NCBI GenBank assembly: GCA_007570945.1
Contig: RKSH01000165.1
Location: 1 to 15,076, forward strand
DNA from: Gammaproteobacteria bacterium
GTDB lineage: Bacteria > Pseudomonadota > Gammaproteobacteria > Arenicellales > Spongiicolonaceae
Direction of reading: 5' to 3'
Length of the DNA: 15,076 nt
The stretch's first letter is position 1. Every line of letters begins with the position of its first letter. A model generated the notes under the pieces. That model was not told the DNA's origin. It saw only the letters and a program-made list of their open reading frames with translations, and did no database searches. Of this stretch, positions 6,663-14,500 are shown piece by piece. The position numbers were made by a program, and so were the translations under genes.

Positions 6663-6867
6663 GCCCCCCGAAACGCCGCCTTTCGCCGAGCCGTGGCAAG
6701 CGCGCGCTTTCGCCATCGCCGTCCGTCTGGCGGAACAGGGGCATTTCACCTGGCCCGAGTTCAGCGCGCGATTGGCCGAGGCGGTGCGGCGGTTCCCCGA
6801 GGAAAGTTACCACCGCCAGTGGCTGCGCGCGCTGGAAAAAATCACCGCGCAAAAAGGAATCGGCTAA
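6652..6867 (+). CDS. Nitrile hydratase accessory protein (activator, short form)
   Basis: This 71-residue protein starts at ATG 6652, inside the last codons of the beta gene. The core PPFAEPWQARAFAIAVRLAEQGHFTWPEFSARLAE followed by SYHRQWLRALEKITAQKG is the hallmark of the cobalt nitrile hydratase activator (P14K/NHase accessory) family. In characterised systems this protein binds alpha and delivers cobalt by subunit exchange. The segment resembles residues 24-46 of the neighbouring beta subunit (HHPWERRVFALTLAMG against AEPWQARAFAIAVRLA), in line with the known relation between activators and the beta N-terminus. It is clearly shorter than the roughly 100-150 residues I know for characterised activators and lacks the charged or Cys-rich C-terminal tail. 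It may be a minimal form or truncated. Confidence 0.85.
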   Translation: MTVEPPETPPFAEPWQARAFAIAVRLAEQGHFTWPEFSARLAEAVRRFPEESYHRQWLRALEKITAQKGIG

Positions 6868-6886
6868 GGCGGCCGGCGGCGCCCCC

Positions 6887-7483
6887 ATGGCCTTGTTTTT
6901 TCTGCGCCACGGCCAGACCGACTGGAACCTCCAGCGCCGCTGGCAGTCGCGAAATGACGTGCCGCTGAACGCCGCCGGCGTTGCCGATGCCGGGCGCGTC
7001 GCGCAGGCCTTGGCGGCGCGCGGCGACGTTTTTGCCGCGTGTTATGCATCGCCGCTGTCGCGCGCGCTGGCGACGGCGCGCACGGTGGCGGCAAGGGTGA
7101 GGGTGGCGGTGACGGTGGCGCCGGCCCTCACCGAGATTGCGCTCGGCGAATACGAGGGCCGGCGCGAAAGCGATTTGCGCGATGAGTTGGGCGCGGTCTA
7201 CGATGAGTGGCGCGCCGCGATGTTCACCGTCGCTCCCCCCGGCGGTGAGAGTCTGCGGCAGGCGCGGACGCGGGTGCGCGGCGCATTGGCCGCCGCCGCC
7301 GTCCAGGCACGAAAAAAAAACGTGCTGATTGTCGCCCACCTGGGAATCAACGTGGCGATGAAATCCGAACTCAGTGGCGACCGCGACCCGGCGGTTTTGC
7401 AAGGCTTTCGCCAGGCCAACGACGAAGTGGACATCTGGTGCGCGCGGCGCAACCAGCGGCTGGAGCAATTTCGCGCGCGCTGA
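6887..7483 (+). CDS. Histidine phosphatase family protein (phosphoglycerate-mutase-like)
   Basis: This 198-residue protein starts at ATG 6887, 19 bp after the accessory gene, with no clear Shine-Dalgarno. The catalytic motif FLRHGQTDWN (Arg7, His8, Gly9) opens the protein. YASPLSRALATA supplies the phosphate-binding Arg59, LTEIALGEYEG supplies the acid Glu83, and IVAHLGI supplies the second His151 (usually followed by Gly, here Leu). These complete the histidine-phosphatase active site, which forms a phosphohistidine on His8. Family members act on small phosphorylated metabolites or proteins, and the substrate cannot be read from sequence. A run of nine A at 7312-7320 falls within the codons for ARKKN just before the second His. 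It lies in the plus-strand run after the nitrile hydratase genes but has no known link to nitrile metabolism. Confidence 0.88.
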   Translation: MALFFLRHGQTDWNLQRRWQSRNDVPLNAAGVADAGRVAQALAARGDVFAACYASPLSRALATARTVAARVRVAVTVAPALTEIALGEYEGRRESDLRDELGAVYDEWRAAMFTVAPPGGESLRQARTRVRGALAAAAVQARKKNVLIVAHLGINVAMKSELSGDRDPAVLQGFRQANDEVDIWCARRNQRLEQFRAR

Positions 7484-7487
7484 CAGC

Positions 7488-8138
7488 ATGAAAAAACTCG
7501 CCTACCACCCGCCGGCCGCGGTGGCCAAACTAAAGCGCGCCGACCCGCAACTGGCGGCGCTCATCGCGCGCGTGGGAAAGTTTTCCCTGGCGCCGCGGCC
7601 GGCGGTGACGCCGTTTGATTCGCTGCTGCAGGCCATCGTCTACCAGCAGTTGTCGGGCCGCGCCGCGGCGGCGATTCATGCGCGGCTGCGGGCGCTGTAT
7701 CCGCGCAACCGGCCGCTGCCGCAACATGTGGCGGCAACCGCCGACGGTGACCTGCGCGCCGCCGGCCTGTCATGGGCGAAAGTGGCGGCGGTCAAGGACC
7801 TGGCGCAAAAAACCCTGGCCGGCACGGTGCCGTCCAACCGCCGGCTGCGCGGCATGGACGACGAGGAGATTATTCAGCGCCTGTGCGAAGTGCGCGGCGT
7901 CGGCCGGTGGACGGTGGAAATGCTGCTGATTTTTCACCAGGGCCGGCCGGATGTTCTGCCGCTGGACGACCTCGGCATCCGCAAGGGTTTCAAGTACGCC
8001 TTCAACCTGCGCAAAGCGCCCGACGCCAAACGTCTCGGCGCGCACGGCGAGCGGTGGCGGCCGTACCGCTCGGTGGCGAGTTGGTATTTGTGGCGCGCGG
8101 TGGATTTGCACGAGGGCCCGCGCAACCGCCCGGACTAA
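7488..8138 (+). CDS. DNA-3-methyladenine glycosylase II (AlkA-like, HhH-GPD)
   Basis: This 216-residue protein starts at ATG 7488, four bases after the phosphatase stop. The helix-hairpin-helix DNA-binding motif RLCEVRGVGRWTVEMLLIF lies at residues 131-149. The catalytic loop DVLPLDDLGIRKG follows, with Asp161 at the position of the AlkA nucleophile-activating Asp. The substrate-pocket segment PFDSLLQAIVYQQLSGRAAA (about 42-61) and the C-terminal WRPYRSVASWYLWRAVD are typical. It excises alkylated bases to start base-excision repair. Length fits the short AlkA/Mag1 form without the N-terminal AlkA domain. Its stop codon overlaps that of the convergent cyclase gene. Confidence 0.92.
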   Translation: MKKLAYHPPAAVAKLKRADPQLAALIARVGKFSLAPRPAVTPFDSLLQAIVYQQLSGRAAAAIHARLRALYPRNRPLPQHVAATADGDLRAAGLSWAKVAAVKDLAQKTLAGTVPSNRRLRGMDDEEIIQRLCEVRGVGRWTVEMLLIFHQGRPDVLPLDDLGIRKGFKYAFNLRKAPDAKRLGAHGERWRPYRSVASWYLWRAVDLHEGPRNRPD

Positions 8139-10597
8139 ACCGTCCACACCCTCACCGGCCGGCTTTGCCCGCGCACGGTGATTTCGCCCACCGCCCTCAA
8201 TTCAAGTTTAAGCAGCGCCGCGGTGGCATCGGAAATTAAAACCCGCGTGCCGTGCCGCTTGTTCATCTGTTCAAGGCGCGCGGCCAGGTTGACCGCGTCG
8301 CCGTGCACGGTGTACGACAGGCGCCCGCTGGCGCCCACCGGCCCGGCCACCACGTTGCCGGTGGCGATGCCGATGCGGTTGCCCACCGCATGGCCGCCGA
8401 AAGTCTGTTCGTCGGCGGCGGCAATCATTTCCACGGCCGCGCCGAGCGCGTGTTCGGCGTGGGCCGGGTCGGTGATGGGAACGTTAAACGTGGCCAACAG
8501 GGCGTCACCCTGAAACTGGGTGATGATGCCGCGGTGCCGCTCCAGAATCGCCGCCATGGCCGAGAAGTAGGCGTTCAGCACCTCCACGATTCCCTTGGCG
8601 CCCAGGGCCTCGGTGAGGTTGGTGAAGCCGGCCACATCGGCGAACAGCACCGTGGCCGCGGCCGCGCGCGGCTCCATTTGCCCGCCGCCGTGAATCAAAT
8701 CGGCGGCCACCGCCGCCGGCACATAGCGGCCCAGGGTGTTGCGAATCACCTCGCGCTCGCGCAGGCCGTCCACCATGGCGTTGAAGGCATGCGCGGCGGC
8801 GTCCAACTCGCGCACCCGGCTGGGCGGCATGCGCGGCACCTGCCGAAGCTCGCCGCGCTGCACCTGGGCCGCGGCTTTGGCAAAACGCTGGGTGGGCCGC
8901 GCGATGCGCCGCCCGGCCCACACCGCCAGCAGCACCGCCAGCAGAAAAACCGCGCCGCTGACAATGGCGGTGCGCGCCAAGATGGCAAACGGATTGTCGG
9001 CATCCAGTTGCAGATAGTAGCCGACCGTCCACGGCACCTCGCCGTAGTCACCGAGGCGGCGCAGCAAAAACAGGGTGAAGTCGACCTCGTCGTCGTCGGG
9101 CAGGCCGCGCACCTCGGTGCGCCGTGATGAGCCGACCCAGGTTTCATCCTCGGCCTCGTCGATGCGGCTTAGCAACGGGTCGCCGAGCTCAGATAAAAAC
9201 GGCAGCGGGTTTTCGCCGGCCTCGCCGCCGCGCGCGCCGAATTGTTCGCGCAGCAACGGATGGGCGAGGACGCGGTCGCCGCCGTACAGCACAAACGGCG
9301 TCACATTGGCGCCGCCGCCTTCGCGCCAGGCGGCGTCCTCGCGGATCAGCGACAGTTCGCGCGACAACTCGGTGATGGGCACCAGTTGCGTCATCACGCC
9401 GACAAATTCACCGCCGCGCCGGAGCGGCGTGGTGTAAATCACCGCGCGCTCGGCCGCGGCATCAAAACGGTCGCGCTGCGCCCACACCGGCGAGGTCCAT
9501 TGCGCGCTTTCCTGCCCGGCGACCCGGGCAATCCAGCCGGCGTATTCGCCGCCATCGCCCCACCGCCGCCAATCCTCGCGCAGCACATCAATGCGGTCGG
9601 GGCGGTAAATGCGCGCCGCGCCGCCGGGGTAAAACATGGCGATGCCGGACACCGACGGCGTGACCGCCAGCGCGCCGTGCACAAAAGCATCGGTGGCGGC
9701 GTTGTCTTCGGCGTCGGCGTTGTCGCCAATCACGCGCGCGGCGATGCGCCGGCCCTGCTCCGGCACCGGCGCCAGCCGCGCGGCGATGCGCGCCTCCATG
9801 TCGTCGATGCCGGCGTCCACCTGGCTCAGCAGCAGCGCGCGGGTGCTGACGGTGGCGGTGGACAGGCCGAGGTACAGGGTGACGCCGGTGGCCACCGAGG
9901 TGAGGCCGCCGAGTCCAAGGATGGCCGCGGCGGCTATGGACAGCCGGAACTTGCCACGGCGGCCGCGGGCGGTGGTTTGGACCTCGGAAATGGTGGTTGC
10001 ACCGTCCACAACGGTGGTTGCACCTTCGGAACCGGTGGTTTCAACGTCCGGGACAGTGGTTTCGCCTCCGGAAACGGTGGTTGCACCATCCACACCGGCG
10101 TCCAGCGCGCGCTGCATTAAAAGCGTGTCCAGGTTGCGGCCGTGTTTGCGCCCCACTTGGCTGAGGGTGCCGACTTCGGTGAAGCCGTGCTTGCGGTGCA
10201 GGCGGCGCGATGGCGGGTCGCGGTCGGCGTCCAACGTGATGATGGCGATCATGCGGCGGAAGTTTTTTTGCGCGGCGGCCTTGATGAGCGCGCCGAGCAG
10301 CGCATCGGCGACGCCGCGGCGGCGCATGGCGGCCGCGGTGTACACCGAATCCTCCACGGTGGAACGATACGCCGGCCGGGCGCGCCACGGGCCGGCGTAC
10401 GCGTAGCCCACAACCTCGGCGTCCACCTCGGCGACCAGGTACGGGTAGCCGGCTTTGACAAGTTCGCGGCGGCGCGCGCGCATGGCCTCGGCATCGGGCG
10501 GCTGCAGTTCAAAACTTGCCGTGCCGTGCCGCACCTCAAGGGCGTAAATCGCGCACACGGCGTCCATGTCGGCATCGGTGGCGGGGCGGATGTGCAT
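8135..10597 (-). CDS. Fusion of GNAT N-acetyltransferase with a membrane sensor and class III nucleotide cyclase
   Basis: This is one uninterrupted 820-residue frame. Residues 1-163 are a GNAT of the phosphinothricin/L-amino-acid N-acyltransferase type: IRPATDADMDAVCAIYA, STVEDSVYTAAAMRRRGVADALL (acetyl-CoA loop, about 79-101) and SRRLHRKHGFTEVGTLSQVG (about 130-149). Residues 168-209 are six heptapeptide repeats. Helix 1 (about 217-246, preceded by RGRRGK) and helix 2 (about 538-560) flank a roughly 290-residue periplasmic sensor, probably Cache-like. A HAMP-like segment (561-615) leads to the cyclase domain (about 640-800): metal-binding FADVAGFTN (Asp654) and QFQGDALLATF (Asp698), and the transition-state pair Asn770 and Arg774 in VNLAARLE. 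The cyclase looks active. Both enzymes would be cytoplasmic. The substrate-selecting Lys and Asp positions appear to be Gln and Ser, so ATP specificity is unproven. The start at 10597 matches the GNAT family N-terminus, 20 bp after endonuclease I, and no Shine-Dalgarno is seen. Confidence 0.9.
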   Translation of the reverse strand: MHIRPATDADMDAVCAIYALEVRHGTASFELQPPDAEAMRARRRELVKAGYPYLVAEVDAEVVGYAYAGPWRARPAYRSTVEDSVYTAAAMRRRGVADALLGALIKAAAQKNFRRMIAIITLDADRDPPSRRLHRKHGFTEVGTLSQVGRKHGRNLDTLLMQRALDAGVDGATTVSGGETTVPDVETTGSEGATTVVDGATTISEVQTTARGRRGKFRLSIAAAAILGLGGLTSVATGVTLYLGLSTATVSTRALLLSQVDAGIDDMEARIAARLAPVPEQGRRIAARVIGDNADAEDNAATDAFVHGALAVTPSVSGIAMFYPGGAARIYRPDRIDVLREDWRRWGDGGEYAGWIARVAGQESAQWTSPVWAQRDRFDAAAERAVIYTTPLRRGGEFVGVMTQLVPITELSRELSLIREDAAWREGGGANVTPFVLYGGDRVLAHPLLREQFGARGGEAGENPLPFLSELGDPLLSRIDEAEDETWVGSSRRTEVRGLPDDDEVDFTLFLLRRLGDYGEVPWTVGYYLQLDADNPFAILARTAIVSGAVFLLAVLLAVWAGRRIARPTQRFAKAAAQVQRGELRQVPRMPPSRVRELDAAAHAFNAMVDGLREREVIRNTLGRYVPAAVAADLIHGGGQMEPRAAAATVLFADVAGFTNLTEALGAKGIVEVLNAYFSAMAAILERHRGIITQFQGDALLATFNVPITDPAHAEHALGAAVEMIAAADEQTFGGHAVGNRIGIATGNVVAGPVGASGRLSYTVHGDAVNLAARLEQMNKRHGTRVLISDATAALLKLELRAVGEITVRGQSRPVRVWTV
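9971..10096 (-). repeat. Six tandem 21-bp repeats encoding heptapeptides in the fusion linker
   Basis: Six consecutive 21-bp units begin with GGTGGTT on the plus strand (one starts AGTGGTT) at 9971, 9992, 10013, 10034, 10055 and 10076. Units at 9992, 10013 and 10076 are closest, sharing GGTGGTTGCACC. On the coding strand they give the heptads GVDGATT, VSGGETT, VPDVETT, GSEGATT, VVDGATT and ISEVQTT. The unit length keeps the frame, so copy number can change without breaking the gene. The array sits exactly between the acetyltransferase and the first membrane helix. Confidence 0.9.
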
Positions 10598-10617
10598 GGC
10601 GGCGGTGAAAGGTGGGG

Positions 10618-11271
10618 TTATTGTAACCGCCGCGACTCGGCGAGGGACGGGTCGTCAATGAACGGATTGCGCGCGCCCTGCAGTTGCGCGATTAAGTCAT
10701 TGCGGCGGCGTTCCTCGGCGTCGGGCGGGTGGCGGCGGTTCCACTGCCGCAGAATGCGCAGGTGGCGCGGGAAGATGGGAAAACCGTAGCGCGAGGCGGT
10801 GTAAAAAACCGCCCGCGCAATTTTGCCGCGCGCGGCAGGACGCGGTTCCACGATGCGGGCCTCGGCGTCCACCTCAAAATCGCAGCGGCGGAAAAGAATC
10901 CGCCGCTCGCCCCGCACCATGCCGAAAGCCATGGCGGCGCGCGCCCGGTTGACCGCGGCCAGGGCCGGGTAAAGGTTGTGCAAGTCGCCGGCGACGCGCC
11001 GGAACATTGCGCTTTTTTGGCGGCAGGCCTTGCGCCCGCCGCAGTCCAGCGCCCGCGCCGCCCAGGCCAGGGCAAAAACATGCTCCATATGAAAACGCCG
11101 CGCCGGGCCGGTGAAGCGCGCGCCGCAATACAAAGTCTCGCCGCCGCCGGCGTACAAATGCCGCCAAAACAGAGCGCGCACGGCGAAGTATTCGGCGTCA
11201 GCCGCGGCCGCCGGCGGCACGCCGGCAAAAATCGCGGCGCACAAAAAACAGCGACACAGCCGCGCCGTCAC
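10618..11271 (-). CDS. endA: Endonuclease I, periplasmic/secreted
   Basis: The preferred start is GTG 11271, overlapping the stop of the upstream small gene as GTGA. The product is 217 residues. The longer frame upstream is a shadow of that gene. Residues 1-26 (MTARLCRCFLCAAIFAGVPP, then AAAADA) form a signal peptide. The mature part carries the endonuclease I hallmarks: HMEHVFALAW (about 61-70, active-site Glu-His), GDLHNLYPALAAVNRAR (about 95-111), VEPRPAARGKIARAVFY (about 141-157), and the C-terminal ERRRNDLIAQLQGARNPFIDD, which corresponds to the QGxRNPFIDxP signature. Cysteines at 49, 77, 83 and 130 could form disulfides in the periplasm. The enzyme cuts DNA non-specifically outside the cytoplasm, for nutrition, biofilm or defence. 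The length matches family members of about 210-240 residues. Confidence 0.9.
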   Translation of the reverse strand: MTARLCRCFLCAAIFAGVPPAAAADAEYFAVRALFWRHLYAGGGETLYCGARFTGPARRFHMEHVFALAWAARALDCGGRKACRQKSAMFRRVAGDLHNLYPALAAVNRARAAMAFGMVRGERRILFRRCDFEVDAEARIVEPRPAARGKIARAVFYTASRYGFPIFPRHLRILRQWNRRHPPDAEERRRNDLIAQLQGARNPFIDDPSLAESRRLQ

Positions 11272-11570
11272 CGCGGCAGCAGGCGCATAAAAAACGGCAA
11301 CCAGGCGAGCAGCAGAATCAAAAGCGCGGCGCAGTTGGCGGCCATGAGAAAACGGTGGCGGCGTTCGTTTTCCCGGCCGAGGGGCTCGTTTTTTTTCACC
11401 CAGCACATGGTGATGTCCAGCGGCAGGGTGAAGAAAAAAACCGGCATCAGCGCCGGGATGACGGCGCTGAGAACCAGGGAATCGCTGTCCGCAAACGGCG
11501 CCGCCAGCGCCGCGCCCAGGGCCAGGCCGAGGTGGCACCAGCGCAGAAAATTAATTTGCCGCAACGGCAT
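11268..11570 (-). CDS. Small three-helix membrane protein, unknown function
   Basis: This 100-residue protein starts at ATG 11570, 16 bp after the asmA-like stop, and its TGA overlaps the GTG of endA. Three hydrophobic stretches are visible: about residues 12-27 (HLGLALGAALAAPF), 31-52 (SLVLSAVIPALMPVFFFTLPL) and 74-96 (FLMAANCAALLILLLAWLPFF). A basic loop KKNEPLGRENERRHR lies between the second and third, likely cytoplasmic. I do not recognise a family. The regular helix pattern, tight spacing on both sides and end overlap argue that it is real and co-expressed with asmA and endA. No Shine-Dalgarno is obvious. Confidence 0.65.
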   Translation of the reverse strand: MPLRQINFLRWCHLGLALGAALAAPFADSDSLVLSAVIPALMPVFFFTLPLDITMCWVKKNEPLGRENERRHRFLMAANCAALLILLLAWLPFFMRLLPR

Positions 11571-11586
11571 GGCGGAGCGGCGCGCT

Positions 11587-14500
11587 TTATTCGCCGAGGC
11601 CGCGGCGGTAGGCCAGCACCTCCTCGCACAAGTCGCGGTCGGTGGACAGGCGGTTCCACAGGCCCTGGCTGATAAGCGACCAGCCGCTGGTGACCACGGC
11701 GACGCCGAGGTTGGCGGTGGTGCTGAGCAGGTTCTTGGGGCTGGTCACCAGGCGCGGGTCGAGGATGGTGCCGCCGATTTTAATTAAGTCGGCGGCCAGG
11801 CCGGTACTAAGGCCGAAGCCGGTGTGGGCCTTGGTTTTGACGCGGATGTCCAGGGTTTCGTCGCGCAGGTTCACCTCGCCGTCGCCGCTGATGGTGACGC
11901 GGTCGGTGCGCATGGCGATGCTTTTGTCGGCGCGCGCCACGCCGCCGCCGATGTCAAAGCGCATCACCGCGCACTCCACATTGGAGCGGCGGCGTTTGAC
12001 CGGGATGACCAGGTCGGCGATTTGGGTGAGGATGTCGGCGCCGAACAGGTGCAGCAGGCCGGTGGCCACGCGCGCGTCGGTGACGCTGAAATAAAACCGG
12101 CCGTCGGCGCGCGCGGCGATGCCGGCCACCGAGCGGCCGCGGCCGCTGATGCGCAAGTCAAAGTCGGTTTTGCTGTCCGGGTTTTCAGCGGCGCCGGCGC
12201 CGCCGTTGATGCTGCTGGATTGAATGCCGGCCGCGGTGGCCCGCAGTTTGACCAGCGGCGGCGCCCGCCGGCCGCGGTCGAAGTGGGCGTGCACTTCGGC
12301 GCTGACCGCCTTGCCGCCGATGGCGGCGCCAATCGGCGCCATGGTAATTTTTGCGCCGCCACTGCGCAGACGGGTGCGCGCGCGGTCAAACGCCACATCG
12401 CGCAGCACCAGTTTGTCCACCTTCACCTCCAGGTCCAGGTCGTTGTGCCGCAGGTTCTGCCACGGAATGACGCGGCGCGGGAAAAAAGTTTTGCCGTCGT
12501 CACCGCCGCGGCTCCATGATGCGCTGTTCAACTCGCGAATGTGCAGCCGCCCGCTGAGCGAACTTTTGGCGTTTCTTTTTTGCGGCCGGCGCAGGGTGAG
12601 GTCGCCGCGCACTTGGTTTTTGTCAAAGGACAGGGCGCTGTCTTTGATGCGAAGAACGCCCGGCATTTTTTCCATCTGCAGCCGCAACCGGGCGGGGTGG
12701 CCGGTGAACGGGCGCAGCATTTCGTACCGCGCAAGACTGTTCATGTTCGGCAGGCCGCCCGCGGCGCGCAAATTAAACAATGTGGGGTTTGCAATCCGCC
12801 GCACATCGCCGCTGATGCGCAGCACATACGGGCTCTTGCCGGCCTCCGCCTTGATGTCGAGCAGCGCCGGCGCGCCGTCGTCGTTCAGCGCCAGCCGGCC
12901 GCCGAGGGTGAACGGCCCCATCTTCGGCAGAATTTTCGCCTGCGGCAGCGGCAACGTGGTCAGGTGGTCGGCATTGAGCCGCAAGTTGAGATTCAACTTG
13001 GGCGACGCCGTGGTCAATGCACTCACCGTCCCGCGGACGCGGGCGCGGAAACCGGCGCCGCCCAGCCGCACATCCACCTCGCGCATGGCAAGGTCGGCGG
13101 CGCCGCCCAATATCATCCCCGAGGCGCGAACGGTTTTAACCGCCGGCCAATAGCCCGGCCAAACCGGAATTTCCCCGACCCGCGCCAGTTTGCCGTCAAA
13201 GCCGAGGCTAATGCCGCCCAAGTTGCGCAAGTCGCCGATGACGCCGTCCATGGACGCGGTGTTTTTTTTGTCCGCGGTCGCCGCCTCGGCGCGCAGGCGC
13301 AACGGCGCGCCCGCGGCGTCGCCGTCGCTGGTGAGTTTTGCATGCAGGGAAAATTTTCCGAAGCGGGGGACAAAGCCGGGCAGCAGTTTTTCAAGCGCGC
13401 CGCCCTGGTCGGTGGACAAATCGGCGTCCAGCGCAAAGTCCACGCCGGACCAGGTGACCAGGTCGCGGACTCTGCCGCGCAACTCGCCGCTGAAATATTC
13501 ACTGCGCAAATTTGCGCGAATGTTTTCCAGCGACGACAGCGGCCCCCTTTCGCGCAACGCGGCCTCGCCGGAAAATGGCCCGGCCGGCAGCCGCGCGCCG
13601 AACAATTTGCCCACCGGCGCAATGTCCGGGAATTCGGCGCGCAGGGAAAGGTCCGATGCGCCGCCGCTCCACGCGCCGCCGTTCCACACATCGCGCATCT
13701 CGCCGCTGGCCGAAAGCTCACCGATGTCGCCGCGCACGTTTGCACGCGCCAGGCGGACGGTGTAGACGCCGCGGCCGCCGGTGAATGCCGCGCTTGCGCT
13801 GAGCGCGCCGTCGGCCGGGGCGGTTTCCTTGCCGCCGAGGAAAAGTTCGGCCACGCTGGGCACCGCGAGTTCCGCGCTGAGCTCCACCCGCCTCTCACTG
13901 AGAAGATTTTTCGCCGCGCCGCGCACCGTCAACGTGAGCAGGCCGGAGTGGGAATCCACCGTCACATCATCCACATGCAATTCATTTTGCGCGCCGTTTA
14001 CGGTGAAGGCGATGTCGGCGCGCGCGTTTTTGCGGTGCTCCTCCTCATGCACGCCGCGAATCCACGCCGGCGCCCCGGCCAAGGAAAAAGCCGCGCCGAG
14101 GGACAGGTTGCTGAGCTCGGTTCTAAGGGCGAGGCCGTGCAGTGTTTGCGGGTCGCCGGTGGCGCCGGTGATGGTGAGCCGGGTGCCGCCGAGGTCGGCG
14201 CTGAGGTTGACGCGCCCGTCGCCGGCATTGAGACGGGCGCGGTCGGGCAGTGTGCCGCGCACCGTCAGCGCCGCGTCGCCGACATTGCCGAGGGCGGTCA
14301 CTTGCATCGCGCCGCCCTCGGCCGCCGGCACGACGCGCAGGCTGCCGAGGTGCACGGTTCTCTCGCGGCCGCCGACGGTGACGATGAGCGCGCCGTCGCG
14401 CGCCCGGATTTTGTCCAGCGGCAAGGACCACCCGCCCCGCGTTCCCGATGCGGAGGCGGCCGCCGCCGCCGCAAGCTCGGTGCGCAACTCGGGCGCGGCG

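Noticed and set aside
7312..7327. A-rich heptamer AAAAAAC in the phosphatase gene as a programmed -1 frameshift site
   Set aside because: The alternative frame runs only to 7491, removes the second catalytic His and encodes no domain. No conserved stimulatory structure was evident, so it is more likely a chance homopolymer or a sequencing-error hotspot.
9242..10120. Plus-strand frame with repeated GGCT residues opposite the fusion linker
   Set aside because: The repeats come from the 21-bp array read on the wrong strand. The rest of the frame is shadow sequence opposite the cyclase.
11272..11538. Longer endonuclease I start giving 306 residues
   Set aside because: The extra residues are low-complexity and overlap the small membrane protein gene. 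The signal peptide begins at the GTG at 11271.
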